NCBI GenBank assembly: GCA_009786975.1
Contig: WRGX01000214.1
Span: forward strand, 1-33,488
Direction: 5' to 3'
From: Defluviitaleaceae bacterium
Lineage (GTDB): Bacteria; Bacillota; Clostridia; Lachnospirales; WQUN01
Length of the DNA stretch: 33,488 nucleotides
Below, piece after piece: positions 1 to 8,897 of this stretch. Positions within the stretch are counted from its first letter, which is position 1. The number at the start of each line of letters is the position of its first letter. The position numbers and the translations under genes were made by a program. Under the pieces are notes generated by a model that saw only the letters and a list, made by a program, of their open reading frames with translations, did not search any database and was not told the origin of the DNA.

Positions 1-183
1 GCGTCAGCCCCTCCTTGCGTCCCTCCAGGACGCGGCGTCGGGGCTTCCTTGTCTTTCAGCAAAAATCCTCGCGTGCCAACTTCACTTTTATGCGGGATGG
101 GACACTAGGTCGCGGCGGTTTTTGCTCCTCGCATTGCGACAAAAATCCTGCGCCCAAACAGTCAAGTTATTTCCGGACAGTTC

Positions 184-996
184 CTAAATTCCGATTTTCA
201 CGAAATTTCGCCCCTTTTTCGATACTCCGCCAACCTCCAGCAACCTGGCGCGTCCCAGCCCGCGCACCGAAATCAACGCGTTTTCGCCAACGTCTTTGTC
301 CGGACGCAAACAATTTTGATGATTTAGGTTCACGCGCCCGGCAGAAATCAGTTCGGCAGCCTTTGCGCGTGACAGCCCAAACGCCGCGCACAGCACCGCA
401 TCCAAGCGCAAAGAAGCAACGGTGTCGGTTTTAATTGTCAAATTTTCCTCACGGGCAGGCAGTTCGCAGATGGGGATTTCCGACACGGTCAGTCCGACGC
501 GCCCTGCCTTGGTAAGGTTTTCGGCGATGTATTTGCTGATTTCCGGCAGACATACAAGCGTGGCAAAATGTTTGCCGATTAAAATATCGCCGATTACGTC
601 GCGTTCGATTCCGAGTGCCATAAGTGCGCCCAAAATATCGCGATGACCGAGCTTGTCCTGCGGACGATGGGATATTTTTAACGCCGCAACGATTTCGTCC
701 CGCTCACACTTTTCGTCATTCGCTGAACGCACAAATTCCTGATGAAAATTGGCCGCCCGCGTTTCTCTCTTCGAATTTTCATACTTTCCCCAATCCGGAT
801 TCGTAAAAATTGCCCGCACTCGCTCCGCGCCATCAAATCCGCCGTCGAATGTTAAAATTACATCTCGCCTCAGGGAAGATTTTACCTCCTCGGCCTCTGC
901 GGGCGTGAGAAATTTCGACGCCGCATATCCCGTTCGGATGGCCTTTTTCGCCAAATCATCCATGCGCGCGCAAGACAGGGTACGGGTTTTATTCAT
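184..996 (-). CDS. ylmH: YlmH-like RNA-binding protein with C-terminal S4 domain
   Basis: 270-aa ORF; C-terminal S4 signature LRLDAVLCAAFGLSRAKAAELISAGRVNLN; central region YlmH-like (GHRDILGALMALGIERDVIGDI). Confidence 0.85.
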   Translation of the reverse strand: MNKTRTLSCARMDDLAKKAIRTGYAASKFLTPAEAEEVKSSLRRDVILTFDGGFDGAERVRAIFTNPDWGKYENSKRETRAANFHQEFVRSANDEKCERDEIVAALKISHRPQDKLGHRDILGALMALGIERDVIGDILIGKHFATLVCLPEISKYIAENLTKAGRVGLTVSEIPICELPAREENLTIKTDTVASLRLDAVLCAAFGLSRAKAAELISAGRVNLNHQNCLRPDKDVGENALISVRGLGRARLLEVGGVSKKGRNFVKIGI

Positions 997-3379
997 ATCG
1001 AGTCACCACCTGCAAATTCGTCCAATGCCCCGGAAACATTCGGCGATATTGTTCCGTAGCGAAACGACTGTCGATTAACAACACGATGCCTTCGTCGGAT
1101 TCGGTTCGTATTACGCGGCCGGCGGCTTGAAGCACTTTGTTCATGCCGGGATACATATAGGCAAATTCATAGCCTCGGCCGTTTTTTCGATTGAAATAGT
1201 CGCGAATTTGGTCTTGGCGCGGGTTTATCATGGGGATGCCGACGCTTATTATTATCGAGCCGATTAGTCGGTCGCCTTTTAAATCGATGCCCTCGGAAAA
1301 AATTCCGCCGAGTACGGTAAAGCCGACGAGGGTTTCGGGGTTGTCGGCAGAAAATCGCGCTAAGTAGGCGGCGCGTTCGTCTTCGGTCATGTCGCTGCGC
1401 TGGGGGAGGGTTTTTATTTCGGGATGGTTTTTGTGGAAAATATCCAAGACTTTGTCCATGTAATGATATGACGGGAAAAATACGAGGTAATTGCCTTTTT
1501 TCGCGGAAACCTCGGTGTGGATTGCGCCTGCGATTGGGGCGCAGCTGGCTTCGCGGTCGATGTATTTTGTGGAAATTCCGCTGTGTACGGTTATTTTCAG
1601 CTTTGCCGGGTCGAAAGGGGAGGGGAGTGAAATTGCTGTGTCGTCGGGGGTTCCGCCCAAAATTTCGCGGTAATAATCAAGCGGCATAAGCGTCGCGGAA
1701 AACAAAATCGAGGAAATTCCGCGCGATAATCCCGCGGCGATTACGGCGGACGGGTCGAGGCAAAAAAGCGTAATGGAAAAGTCGTTTCCGCGCGTTTCGT
1801 ACAAAGTCGTAAAATGCTCGTCGTACAGCTCGGAGATTAGAACGTACATATTTGCGTCGAAATAGAGGGTCAAAATATCGCCGTAGAGTTCGCTATTGGT
1901 CGCGGACAAAGAGCGTCCGCTATTTGCATTAATTTTCAGCCATTCGCCGGCGGATTGCATGAATGTTTCGACAAGTGCGAGAAAATCTTGCGGCTCGCCG
2001 TCGCGGATTTTTTTCATGCCGACGTTGATTTGTCGCAAAATTTTTCGGAGTTCTGCCGATTGCGGATTTTTGTCCTTGAGGTGCGTGCGAATATAGCCGA
2101 ACGCGCCTTTGCGCAGGCTTGCGGTGTACATGTCGCGCACGCGGTCGGCCAAATTGTGCGCTTCGTCGATTAGGAAAACGTACTCGTGCTTTTTGTTGTC
2201 ATCAAAAAATCTGCGCAAATACACCGACGGGTCGAAAACATGGTTGTAATCGCCGACAACAAGGTCGCAAAATAACGCCGCGTCAAGCGCGAATTCATGC
2301 GGACAAACGCTGTGCTTGTGCGCATATTCGGCGATTTCGGCGGGGGTAATTAAGTCGGATGCGTTGTTTATTAAATCCCACAGTGCGTCGTTTATGCGGT
2401 CGAAATGTCCGCGCGCGTTGGGGCAATAATCGGGCGTGCAGCGCGCCAAGCGCGCGGTGGGTGCCGCGAACGTTTCCTGCGGCACCGACGAAACTTCCTC
2501 GATGCCGCACGTTCCGTCGAATCCGGACGTGCGCGGGCAAATTTTATCCTTCGCGCGAAGCGTTACCGATTTAAATCGAAGGCCGCCCGCCGCCAAATGC
2601 TTTACCGCGTCTTCCGCAACGGTTCGCGTGATGGTTTTAGCGGTAAGATAAAAAATTTTTTCGCATTTACCCTCTCCCATTGCTTTAACCGCCGGAAAAA
2701 GTGCGGAAAGTGTTTTGCCGATTCCCGTCGGCGCGGCGGCATACAGATTTTTCCGCGCGGAAACAGCGCGATACGCCATCGCCGCGAATTCACGCTGTCC
2801 CTTACGCCACGAAAACGGAAACTCCGCCGCGCGGCACGACGCGTCGCGAATTTCCTTCCAATCCCGCTCGAACCGCAACCACGCGCCGTATTTATGTAAA
2901 AGGTCGGCAAAAAAATCTTCAAGCTCCGCCGCTGTAAATTCAAATTCATATTTGCGGGTTTCCTCGGTGTCGAGCTGAAAATACGTCAACTGTACCGTCA
3001 TTTTTTCCGGCGGCGCGTCTTGCATTTTCATATACATATAGGCATAACATTTGCCCTGCCCAAGGTGCTGTTCGCGCTGATTATAAATCAAATCCAGCGG
3101 CAGAGCAGTCGTTTTAATTTCGTCGATTACAACCCCGCCGGGCGCAGAAATTATGCCGTCCGCGCGGCCTTGAATTATTACGGGGATTTGGGCGATTTCC
3201 GTTTCCAGTTTAAGCGTAACTTCCTTTTTATAATGCTCGCCCGCCGTTTTTTGTATCTTGCGATGCGCCGCCGCCCCGCGATGCATCGATGACGAATCAT
3301 TAAAACGATTGTCGATATCGCCGCAACGCAGGATTAAATCGACTATTTTGTGTACGGAAATTTTTATGGGTGATGTCAT
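989..3379 (-). CDS. Rad3/DinG-family ATP-dependent DNA helicase with N-terminal PD-(D/E)XK (RecB-like) nuclease domain
   Basis: Walker A AAPTGIGKTLSALFPA, DEAH box (FLIDEAHNLADR), Fe-S cysteine region (KICPR...CTPDYCP), C-terminal QAAGRVIRTESDEG; N-terminal GRADGII...VVIDEIKTT...QGKCYAYMY nuclease-like motif. Confidence 0.88.
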   Translation of the reverse strand: MTSPIKISVHKIVDLILRCGDIDNRFNDSSSMHRGAAAHRKIQKTAGEHYKKEVTLKLETEIAQIPVIIQGRADGIISAPGGVVIDEIKTTALPLDLIYNQREQHLGQGKCYAYMYMKMQDAPPEKMTVQLTYFQLDTEETRKYEFEFTAAELEDFFADLLHKYGAWLRFERDWKEIRDASCRAAEFPFSWRKGQREFAAMAYRAVSARKNLYAAAPTGIGKTLSALFPAVKAMGEGKCEKIFYLTAKTITRTVAEDAVKHLAAGGLRFKSVTLRAKDKICPRTSGFDGTCGIEEVSSVPQETFAAPTARLARCTPDYCPNARGHFDRINDALWDLINNASDLITPAEIAEYAHKHSVCPHEFALDAALFCDLVVGDYNHVFDPSVYLRRFFDDNKKHEYVFLIDEAHNLADRVRDMYTASLRKGAFGYIRTHLKDKNPQSAELRKILRQINVGMKKIRDGEPQDFLALVETFMQSAGEWLKINANSGRSLSATNSELYGDILTLYFDANMYVLISELYDEHFTTLYETRGNDFSITLFCLDPSAVIAAGLSRGISSILFSATLMPLDYYREILGGTPDDTAISLPSPFDPAKLKITVHSGISTKYIDREASCAPIAGAIHTEVSAKKGNYLVFFPSYHYMDKVLDIFHKNHPEIKTLPQRSDMTEDERAAYLARFSADNPETLVGFTVLGGIFSEGIDLKGDRLIGSIIISVGIPMINPRQDQIRDYFNRKNGRGYEFAYMYPGMNKVLQAAGRVIRTESDEGIVLLIDSRFATEQYRRMFPGHWTNLQVVTRYE
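2441..2465 (-). repeat. Family A repeat core, in frame inside the helicase Fe-S loop
   Basis: GCGCGCCAAGCGCGCGGTGGGTGCC, 23/25 identical to the array unit start; encodes (minus) ...APTARLAR, the same frame as array peptide VPTARLARFF. Confidence 0.75.
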
Positions 3380-3390
3380 TAATCAACTTC

Positions 3391-4083
3391 CTATACTTGC
3401 CCGTAGTAAGCGTTCGCGCCGTGTTTTCTGAGGTAGTGCTTTTGCAAAAGTTCCGTCTGCATTTGCGTGATATCGGGACGCAACATGAGATTGTGCCATG
3501 CCATAAAGGCGAGTTCCTCCAAAACAACGGCGTTATGTGCGGCGTCGAGTGCGTTTTTGCCCCATGAAAAGGGCCCGTGACTTGCGACCAAAACGGCGGG
3601 GATTTCATCGGGCGTTTCGCATGTTTCTACAATTAATCTGCCGGTTTCGCGTTCGTAATCGCCGGAAATTTCTTGCGTGGTCATAGGTCGAGTGACCGGA
3701 ATTGTGCCGTAAAAATAGTCCGCGTGCGTTGTTCCAAGTGCGGGGATTGGCATTTTTGCTTGGGAAAAAATCGTTGCGAAGCGGCTGTGTGTGTGAACAA
3801 TTCCGCCGATTTTGGGGAAATTCCTGTAAAGCTCCAAATGCGTTTCGGTGTCGGCGGAGGGTTTTAGCGTACCCTTTGTTGTTTTGCCCGTGTGGAGGTC
3901 AACGACAACCATGTCGTCCGGCGTGAGTTTTTCGTATTCGATGCCGCTCGGCTTAATCACAACAAGATTTTTCGCGCGGTCGATTCCGCTTGCGTTGCCC
4001 CACGTAAACGTCACGAGTCCGTGCTTGGGCAAAAGCATATTTGCCTCGTATACTTGATTTTTCAGCTCATTCATAAGCACCAC
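3391..4083 (-). CDS. araD: L-ribulose-5-phosphate 4-epimerase (class II aldolase family)
   Basis: 230 aa; [58 protein letters not shown] motifs. Confidence 0.9.
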   Translation of the reverse strand: MVLMNELKNQVYEANMLLPKHGLVTFTWGNASGIDRAKNLVVIKPSGIEYEKLTPDDMVVVDLHTGKTTKGTLKPSADTETHLELYRNFPKIGGIVHTHSRFATIFSQAKMPIPALGTTHADYFYGTIPVTRPMTTQEISGDYERETGRLIVETCETPDEIPAVLVASHGPFSWGKNALDAAHNAVVLEELAFMAWHNLMLRPDITQMQTELLQKHYLRKHGANAYYGQV

Positions 4084-5632
4084 AATTCATCTTTTTAATG
4101 GCGGCACCTTCGATACAGAGCCCGTTATCGTATTGTTGCAAAAATGTGTTAAAGCCGCTTACATCGTCGGGGTCGGGGGCTTCGCAAAGGGGATTTGCGT
4201 CGGCGAAAACATTTTTCGCAAGAAAATCTTCCAAGCTCATGTCGGAATTTTTCAAATAAGACGCCAAAATCGCTATGCCCCACGCGCCGCCTTCGCCCGC
4301 GGTTTGCATTGCATACACGGGAACATTAAGCGCGGTGGCCATCATTTTCTGCCCGACGCCCTTTGTTTTGAAAAATCCGCCGTGTCCCATAAGTCGTTCG
4401 AGGCGAACATTTTCTTTCTTCAAAACGTCCATGCCAAGCCTAAGCGTGGCAAGCGCGCTAAATAAAAGCGTGCGCATAAGATTAGGCACAGTAAAGCGCG
4501 CATCGGGCATTCGCGCCAAGAGCGGCCGCCCTTCGTAAAGCCCCACAATCGGCTCGCCCGAAAAATAGCTGTACGCCAAAAGCCCGCCGCCGTCGGATTC
4601 GCCGCAAAGCGCGGCGTTGTACAATTTGTCATAAAGCTCGCCTTGGGAGGGGCGAACGCCGAAGCGCGCAAGGGCGTCGCCAAACAAATTTACCCACGCG
4701 TCAAGGTCGGATGTGCAATTATTGCAATGCACCATTACAACGGTTTTACCCGCGGGCGTCGTTACAATATCAAGCTGATAATGTGTCTTGCTCAAATTTT
4801 TTTCAAGCACGACCATCGCGAAAACGGACGTTCCCGCCGACACATTTCCTGTGCGTTCGGCTATACTGTTTGTCGCGACCATTCCGGTTCCCGCATCGCC
4901 CTCGGGCGGACACATCGGAATTCCGCACGAAAAACTGCCCGTCACATCAAGAAGTCGCGCGCCTTTTTCCGTTAATTTACCCGCAAAATCCCCCGCGTTA
5001 AGCACACGCGGAAAAACATCTTCGATTTTAAAATTGTTAAACAAGGTGTGAAATTTTCTGCTGAATTCCGCATTGTAATCGCCGTTTTCGATTGGAAACA
5101 TGCCGGATGCGTCGCCGATTCCAAGCACTTTTTCGCCCGTAAGCATCCAATGCACATATCCCGCAAGGGTCGTCATGAACGAAATGTCTTTAACATGTGG
5201 CTCGTCATCAAGCACTGCCTGATACAAGTGCGCAATGCTCCAGCGATGCGGAATGTTGGTTTGAAAGAGGCGTATTAATTTATCGGCGGCTTTTTCTGTC
5301 GTTGTGTTGCGCCAAGTGCGAAACGGAACGAGCAATTCGCCCTGTGCATCAAATGCCATATACCCGTGCATCATCGCCGAAACGCCCATTGCCCCGGTGG
5401 TCGTCAGCTCTGTGCCGAATTTTTCCCTGAAATCTCCGCGCAAATTTTTAAAACAATCGCGCAATCCGTCCCAAATGTCGTCAAGAGCATACGTCCAAAA
5501 GCCGTCTTCAAAACGATTTTCCCACGCGTATTCGCCCGCCGCGACGGGCGCGTAATTTTCGTCGATTAAAACGGCCTTTATCCGCGTAGAACCAAGCTCA
5601 ATGCCCAAAAAAGTTTTTTCTTGATTCATCAT
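4067..5632 (-). CDS. FGGY-family carbohydrate kinase (ribulokinase/xylulokinase-like), overlapping araD
   Basis: 521 aa; N-terminal [18 protein letters not shown]-terminal [42 protein letters not shown]; 17-bp overlap with araD. Confidence 0.88.
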   Translation of the reverse strand: MMNQEKTFLGIELGSTRIKAVLIDENYAPVAAGEYAWENRFEDGFWTYALDDIWDGLRDCFKNLRGDFREKFGTELTTTGAMGVSAMMHGYMAFDAQGELLVPFRTWRNTTTEKAADKLIRLFQTNIPHRWSIAHLYQAVLDDEPHVKDISFMTTLAGYVHWMLTGEKVLGIGDASGMFPIENGDYNAEFSRKFHTLFNNFKIEDVFPRVLNAGDFAGKLTEKGARLLDVTGSFSCGIPMCPPEGDAGTGMVATNSIAERTGNVSAGTSVFAMVVLEKNLSKTHYQLDIVTTPAGKTVVMVHCNNCTSDLDAWVNLFGDALARFGVRPSQGELYDKLYNAALCGESDGGGLLAYSYFSGEPIVGLYEGRPLLARMPDARFTVPNLMRTLLFSALATLRLGMDVLKKENVRLERLMGHGGFFKTKGVGQKMMATALNVPVYAMQTAGEGGAWGIAILASYLKNSDMSLEDFLAKNVFADANPLCEAPDPDDVSGFNTFLQQYDNGLCIEGAAIKKMNCGAYE

Positions 5633-5811
5633 TTTCGCACCTCCTTCGGAATTTTAACATTTGTGGGCAATTTTTTCCACGTTGACAGAATTGTAACATA
5701 GCATAGTTTAGCAATTTACAAACGATTGGACACAGCGGAAGTTAGGGGAGGTTTGCGGTAATTTCAAAAGCGGTAATGGCATAACGTCAGCCGATAGATT
5801 CAGCTTTGCGT

Positions 5812-5937
5812 ACATCCGGCGAATACCCTTACTATGGCGCAACGGGAATTATTGACTATGTGCATGATTATATTTTTGACGGCGAATATGTCTTGCTTGC
5901 GGAAGATGGCGCGAACATTATTTCGGCAATCGTTTGA
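5812..5937 (+). pseudogene. hsdS: Fragment of type I restriction-modification specificity subunit (HsdS)
   Basis: Direct translation TSGEYPYYGATGIIDYVHDYIFDGEYVLLAEDGANIISAIV*, the typical HsdS target-recognition-domain motif (YPYYGA-GI--Y---YIFDGEY-L--EDGAN); no full-length ORF around it. Confidence 0.75.
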
Positions 5938-6056
5938 TTGCTTTTGCCCGCTTTACTTAGGCGCACTATGCTTTTGCGTATTTGATACTGCTCTTCCGGT
6001 TTAATTGGTGGCTCAATATCCACAGTATCATGCTCGGTGTTCTTGAAAAGTGGAAG
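5922..6056 (-). pseudogene. Possible N-terminal HTH fragment of an IS630-like transposase
   Basis: Minus-strand translation ...EPPIKPEEQYQIRKSIVRLSKAGKSNQTIAEI resembles the transposase HTH (IRKSIVRL-K-GKSN-EIAE); ends where the hsdS fragment begins. Confidence 0.3.
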
Positions 6057-6356
6057 TCAACATTTCAAATGAATCAATTATAGGTCTTACATTTTGGAGT
6101 TGGATTGAAAATATCGTGGCTTCTTGGTTGCATATGTTTTAGACGGGGGTTAGTATGATAGCGATCAGCCCTATCATAAGAAGTGTCGCCGCCGTGTCGC
6201 CGATTGTTGCGCGTGTGATAAGATATTGTTTCCACAAGGATTGTGGATTTCGTGCAGGTGCTGCGCGAAACATGGGAATAAAAATTGCAGGTCTCGCCGC
6301 TGTGTTTTGTGGTACAATGGGCTTACGAATTACAATTTTAGAACGGACAGATTTTT

Positions 6357-7580
6357 ATGGATTACACACTCATGCACAAGAATATTCCGGTTGCGGATAT
6401 GGTTATCGACGAAACCGGATTTATCGCAAAAGTGCCGAAGGTTCACGACGAACGGCATCTACCTGTTCGTATTTTCGGCGCGGGCATTGACCGTAAAGCT
6501 CTAAACGATTGGTGGCTTGGTCGCTCCATTCCCGCAAGCCGCGATGGTTTGCAGTCCGCGCTTGAAGTGATGGGACTTAGTTCGCCCACGCTTCTTATTG
6601 AAAAATGCTTCGGATTGAGCCTGTCCGACCAATATTGGATTGCGCCGAAAAATTCGGAACTGAAATGGGAAAACATAAACTTTTTCACGAACGATTTTTC
6701 AAAAGATGTTGGTGAAGCATTGTTCGGCAAAGAACCAACGGAAATAAATTTCGCGTCACCGGATAACACTTCGGACGGTTGGCTAAAAAAGAAATGGATT
6801 ATTTCCGATGGCAAGCGCGTTCTAATGAAGGGCGGAAGCGGCGTTTTCCAACAAGAGCCATTCAACGAGGTTATCTCAACCATTGTAATGAAGCGATTGA
6901 ACGTGGCGCATATCGAATACACGCTCACGTTTGACGGCGAAAAGCCGTTTTCCCTGTGTGAAAATTTCGTTACGCCCGACACGGAATTAGTTCCCGCGTG
7001 GCGTGTGAAAGAATCTCTGAAAAAAAGCAATTCGGATTCACATTTCACGCATTTTCTTCGTTGTTGCGACGAGAGCGGAATCGCAAACGTGCAATCCGCG
7101 CTAAACAAAATGCTGACGATTGACTATATAATCGCGAACGAAGATAGGCATTACAATAATTTCGGATTCCTTCGCAATGCGGAAACACTGGAATGGCAGG
7201 GATTCGCGCCGATTTACGACAGCGGCACATCGTTGTGGCATAATTCCGCAAGGGTTGGATCGAGAATCGAAAGTAAACCATTTTACACTTCTCATGACGA
7301 GCAATTAAAACTTGTGCAAAGTTTGAAGTGGTTCGACCGCGCCGCCCTTGACGGAGTAGACGCAGAAATTATTTCGATTCTCGCGCAGTCGCCCGATATT
7401 GACGAAGCAAGGCAAAACGCCATTGCCGCCGCTGTCCTCGACCGCGTAGGCAGAATTGAACAGCTTTCGCAACAAAAACCGTCGCTTGACGGAACATTGC
7501 AGTCCAACCGTGCGAAAGTTAAACCGCGTCGCACGGAACAGCCTGCCGTCCTAACGAAGAAAAATCAGCATGAAGTGTGA
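6357..7580 (+). CDS. HipA-like Ser/Thr kinase domain protein
   Basis: 407 aa; kinase-like VLMKGGSG...QEPFNEVISTIVMKRL, catalytic loop DYIIANEDRHYNNFGFLRN, metal-binding PIYDSGTSLW. Confidence 0.75.
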   Translation: MDYTLMHKNIPVADMVIDETGFIAKVPKVHDERHLPVRIFGAGIDRKALNDWWLGRSIPASRDGLQSALEVMGLSSPTLLIEKCFGLSLSDQYWIAPKNSELKWENINFFTNDFSKDVGEALFGKEPTEINFASPDNTSDGWLKKKWIISDGKRVLMKGGSGVFQQEPFNEVISTIVMKRLNVAHIEYTLTFDGEKPFSLCENFVTPDTELVPAWRVKESLKKSNSDSHFTHFLRCCDESGIANVQSALNKMLTIDYIIANEDRHYNNFGFLRNAETLEWQGFAPIYDSGTSLWHNSARVGSRIESKPFYTSHDEQLKLVQSLKWFDRAALDGVDAEIISILAQSPDIDEARQNAIAAAVLDRVGRIEQLSQQKPSLDGTLQSNRAKVKPRRTEQPAVLTKKNQHEV

Positions 7581-7599
7581 AAAACCGCTAAATATCATG

Positions 7600-7626
7600 C
7601 CCCGCTTGTTTTTTGGCGGGGTTTTG
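7600..7626 (+). terminator. Rho-independent terminator after the HipA-like gene
   Basis: CCCCGC-ttgttttttg-GCGGGG followed by TTTT, 20 nt after the stop codon. Confidence 0.6.
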
Positions 7627-7752
7627 TGTTTGTTTATCGGATGATGTAGATGGTTTTTCGGGTTTCCTTGTAGGGCTTTTCCTTCTCGCCGTGTTTTGGC
7701 TGTTTATGTACATTATCATGCATTGTTTCAGCGAGAAAAAGGGGGTTGACCA

Positions 7753-8553
7753 ATGATTTTCCACATCCTCACACTTTTCCCCGAAATGATACGGGAAGCC
7801 GCCGCACACAGCATTTTAGGGCGGGCGCAAGCGGCGGGCATAGTTGAAATAAACGCCGTAAATATCCGCGACTTTTCCGGAAATAAGCACGGGCAGGTCG
7901 ATGACGCGCCCTACGGCGGCGGCGCAGGGATGGTTATGACGGCTCCGCCGATTTTTGATGCGTATGAATATGTGGCGAAGATGTGTAGCGGAGTCGGAGA
8001 TTTTCAGAGCGAGCCTGTGCGAAGCACCGAGCGCGCGGAAAAATTCTCCCGCTCCCCGGAGGCTCCTTCCGCGAAGGCTGCCCCGCCCGTAATCTATCTC
8101 TCCCCGCAAGGCCGCGTTCTCACGCAGGAAAAAGTACGCGAACTTGCCGTAAAGCCTGAAATTATCTTGCTTTGCGGCCACTACGAGGGCGTGGACCAGC
8201 GCGTAATCGAGGAAATCGTTACCGAGGAAATTTCCATCGGCGACTATATTTTAACCGGCGGAGAACCCGCCGCGATTGTGCTTATTGATGCAATCTCGCG
8301 GCTTATTCCGGGCGTTTTGGGCAAGGAAGAATCTCATATGAACGAGAGTTTTTCCGCCGCAAACGAAAACGGCACGCTGCTTCTCGAGCATCCCCATTAC
8401 ACGCGCCCCGCTGTTTTTCGCGGTCGCGAAGTGCCGGAGGTGCTGCTTTCCGGGCATCACGGCGAGATTGCAAAATGGCGGCACGAAAAATCGGTGGAGC
8501 GGACGGAACGGCGACGGAAAGTGTGCGGGATGGGACGCGTGCCATTTGCGTAG
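7753..8553 (+). CDS. trmD: tRNA (guanine-N1)-methyltransferase TrmD with internal insertion and altered C-terminus
   Basis: MIFHILTLFPEMI, DDAPYGGGAGMVM, LLCGHYEGVDQRVIEEIVTEEISIGDYILTGGEPAA, LIPGVLGKEESHMNESF, LLEHPHYTRPAVFRG; extra segment CSGVGDFQSEPVRSTERAEKFSRSPEAPSAKAAP before VIYLSPQG. Confidence 0.93.
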   Translation: MIFHILTLFPEMIREAAAHSILGRAQAAGIVEINAVNIRDFSGNKHGQVDDAPYGGGAGMVMTAPPIFDAYEYVAKMCSGVGDFQSEPVRSTERAEKFSRSPEAPSAKAAPPVIYLSPQGRVLTQEKVRELAVKPEIILLCGHYEGVDQRVIEEIVTEEISIGDYILTGGEPAAIVLIDAISRLIPGVLGKEESHMNESFSAANENGTLLLEHPHYTRPAVFRGREVPEVLLSGHHGEIAKWRHEKSVERTERRRKVCGMGRVPFA

Positions 8554-8570
8554 TGGCTACACGCCCTAGC
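8549..8570 (+). repeat. Family C short repeat (GCGTAGTGGCTACACGCCCTAG), contains the trmD stop codon
   Basis: TAGTGGCTACACGCCCTA; near-identical to 14198-14215 and 8880-8897. Confidence 0.65.
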
Positions 8571-8576
8571 CCATAA

Positions 8577-8615
8577 AAAAAAGAGTCGGCGAGTGACACT
8601 CGCCGACTCTTTTTT
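8577..8615. repeat. Family B palindromic repeat, copy 1
   Basis: A-tract + GAGTCGGCGAGTG-A-CACTCGCCGACTC (perfect 13-bp arms, 8583-8609) + T-tract. Confidence 0.95.
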
Positions 8616-8639
8616 ACAAATGTACGTGATGCAATACGC

Positions 8640-8882
8640 TTGTTTTCCAATGAGGACAGAGATTGGGAAAATCTTGTACCGCAAAAATATGACGAAGTGA
8701 AAGTTAAATTTAAGTCTGCTTTTTTGGATTTTCTGCAAGCAGAGGAAGAATTGGCGGCAGACCCGGGGGATTTCAAAAAACGGGTCAATGCGATTAAAAC
8801 ATACCAAGCTGTGGCCGGGCTCGGCGAAGCCATAAAAAATTACCGGAGACGAAATAGACGAGCTTTTGCAAATAGGGCGTAG
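8640..8882 (+). CDS. Small hypothetical ORF, possibly a truncated gene remnant
   Basis: 80 aa from a TTG codon; the frame (…VRDAIRLFSNEDRDWEN…) continues upstream into palindrome copy 1 with no clear start, suggesting 5' truncation. Confidence 0.35.
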   Translation: MFSNEDRDWENLVPQKYDEVKVKFKSAFLDFLQAEEELAADPGDFKKRVNAIKTYQAVAGLGEAIKNYRRRNRRAFANRA

Positions 8883-8897
8883 TGGCAACACGCCCTA
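8873..8897 (+). repeat. Family C short repeat / mini-hairpin
   Basis: AGGGCGT-agtggcaac-ACGCCCTAA (7-bp arms); shares TAGTGGCNACACGCCCTA with 8550-8567. Confidence 0.55.

Noticed and set aside
15-434. 139-aa plus-strand ORF
   Set aside because: Overlaps ylmH on the opposite strand and structured intergenic DNA; Arg/Pro-rich composition typical of spurious antisense ORFs.
1468-2978. Many plus-strand ORFs antisense to the helicase
   Set aside because: Shadow ORFs of a long, GC-rich coding gene; no RBS or recognisable motifs.
6155-6490. 111-aa ORF upstream of the HipA-like gene as a HipB antitoxin
   Set aside because: Translation has no HTH pattern and its second half is a frame-shifted reading of the hipA-like gene.
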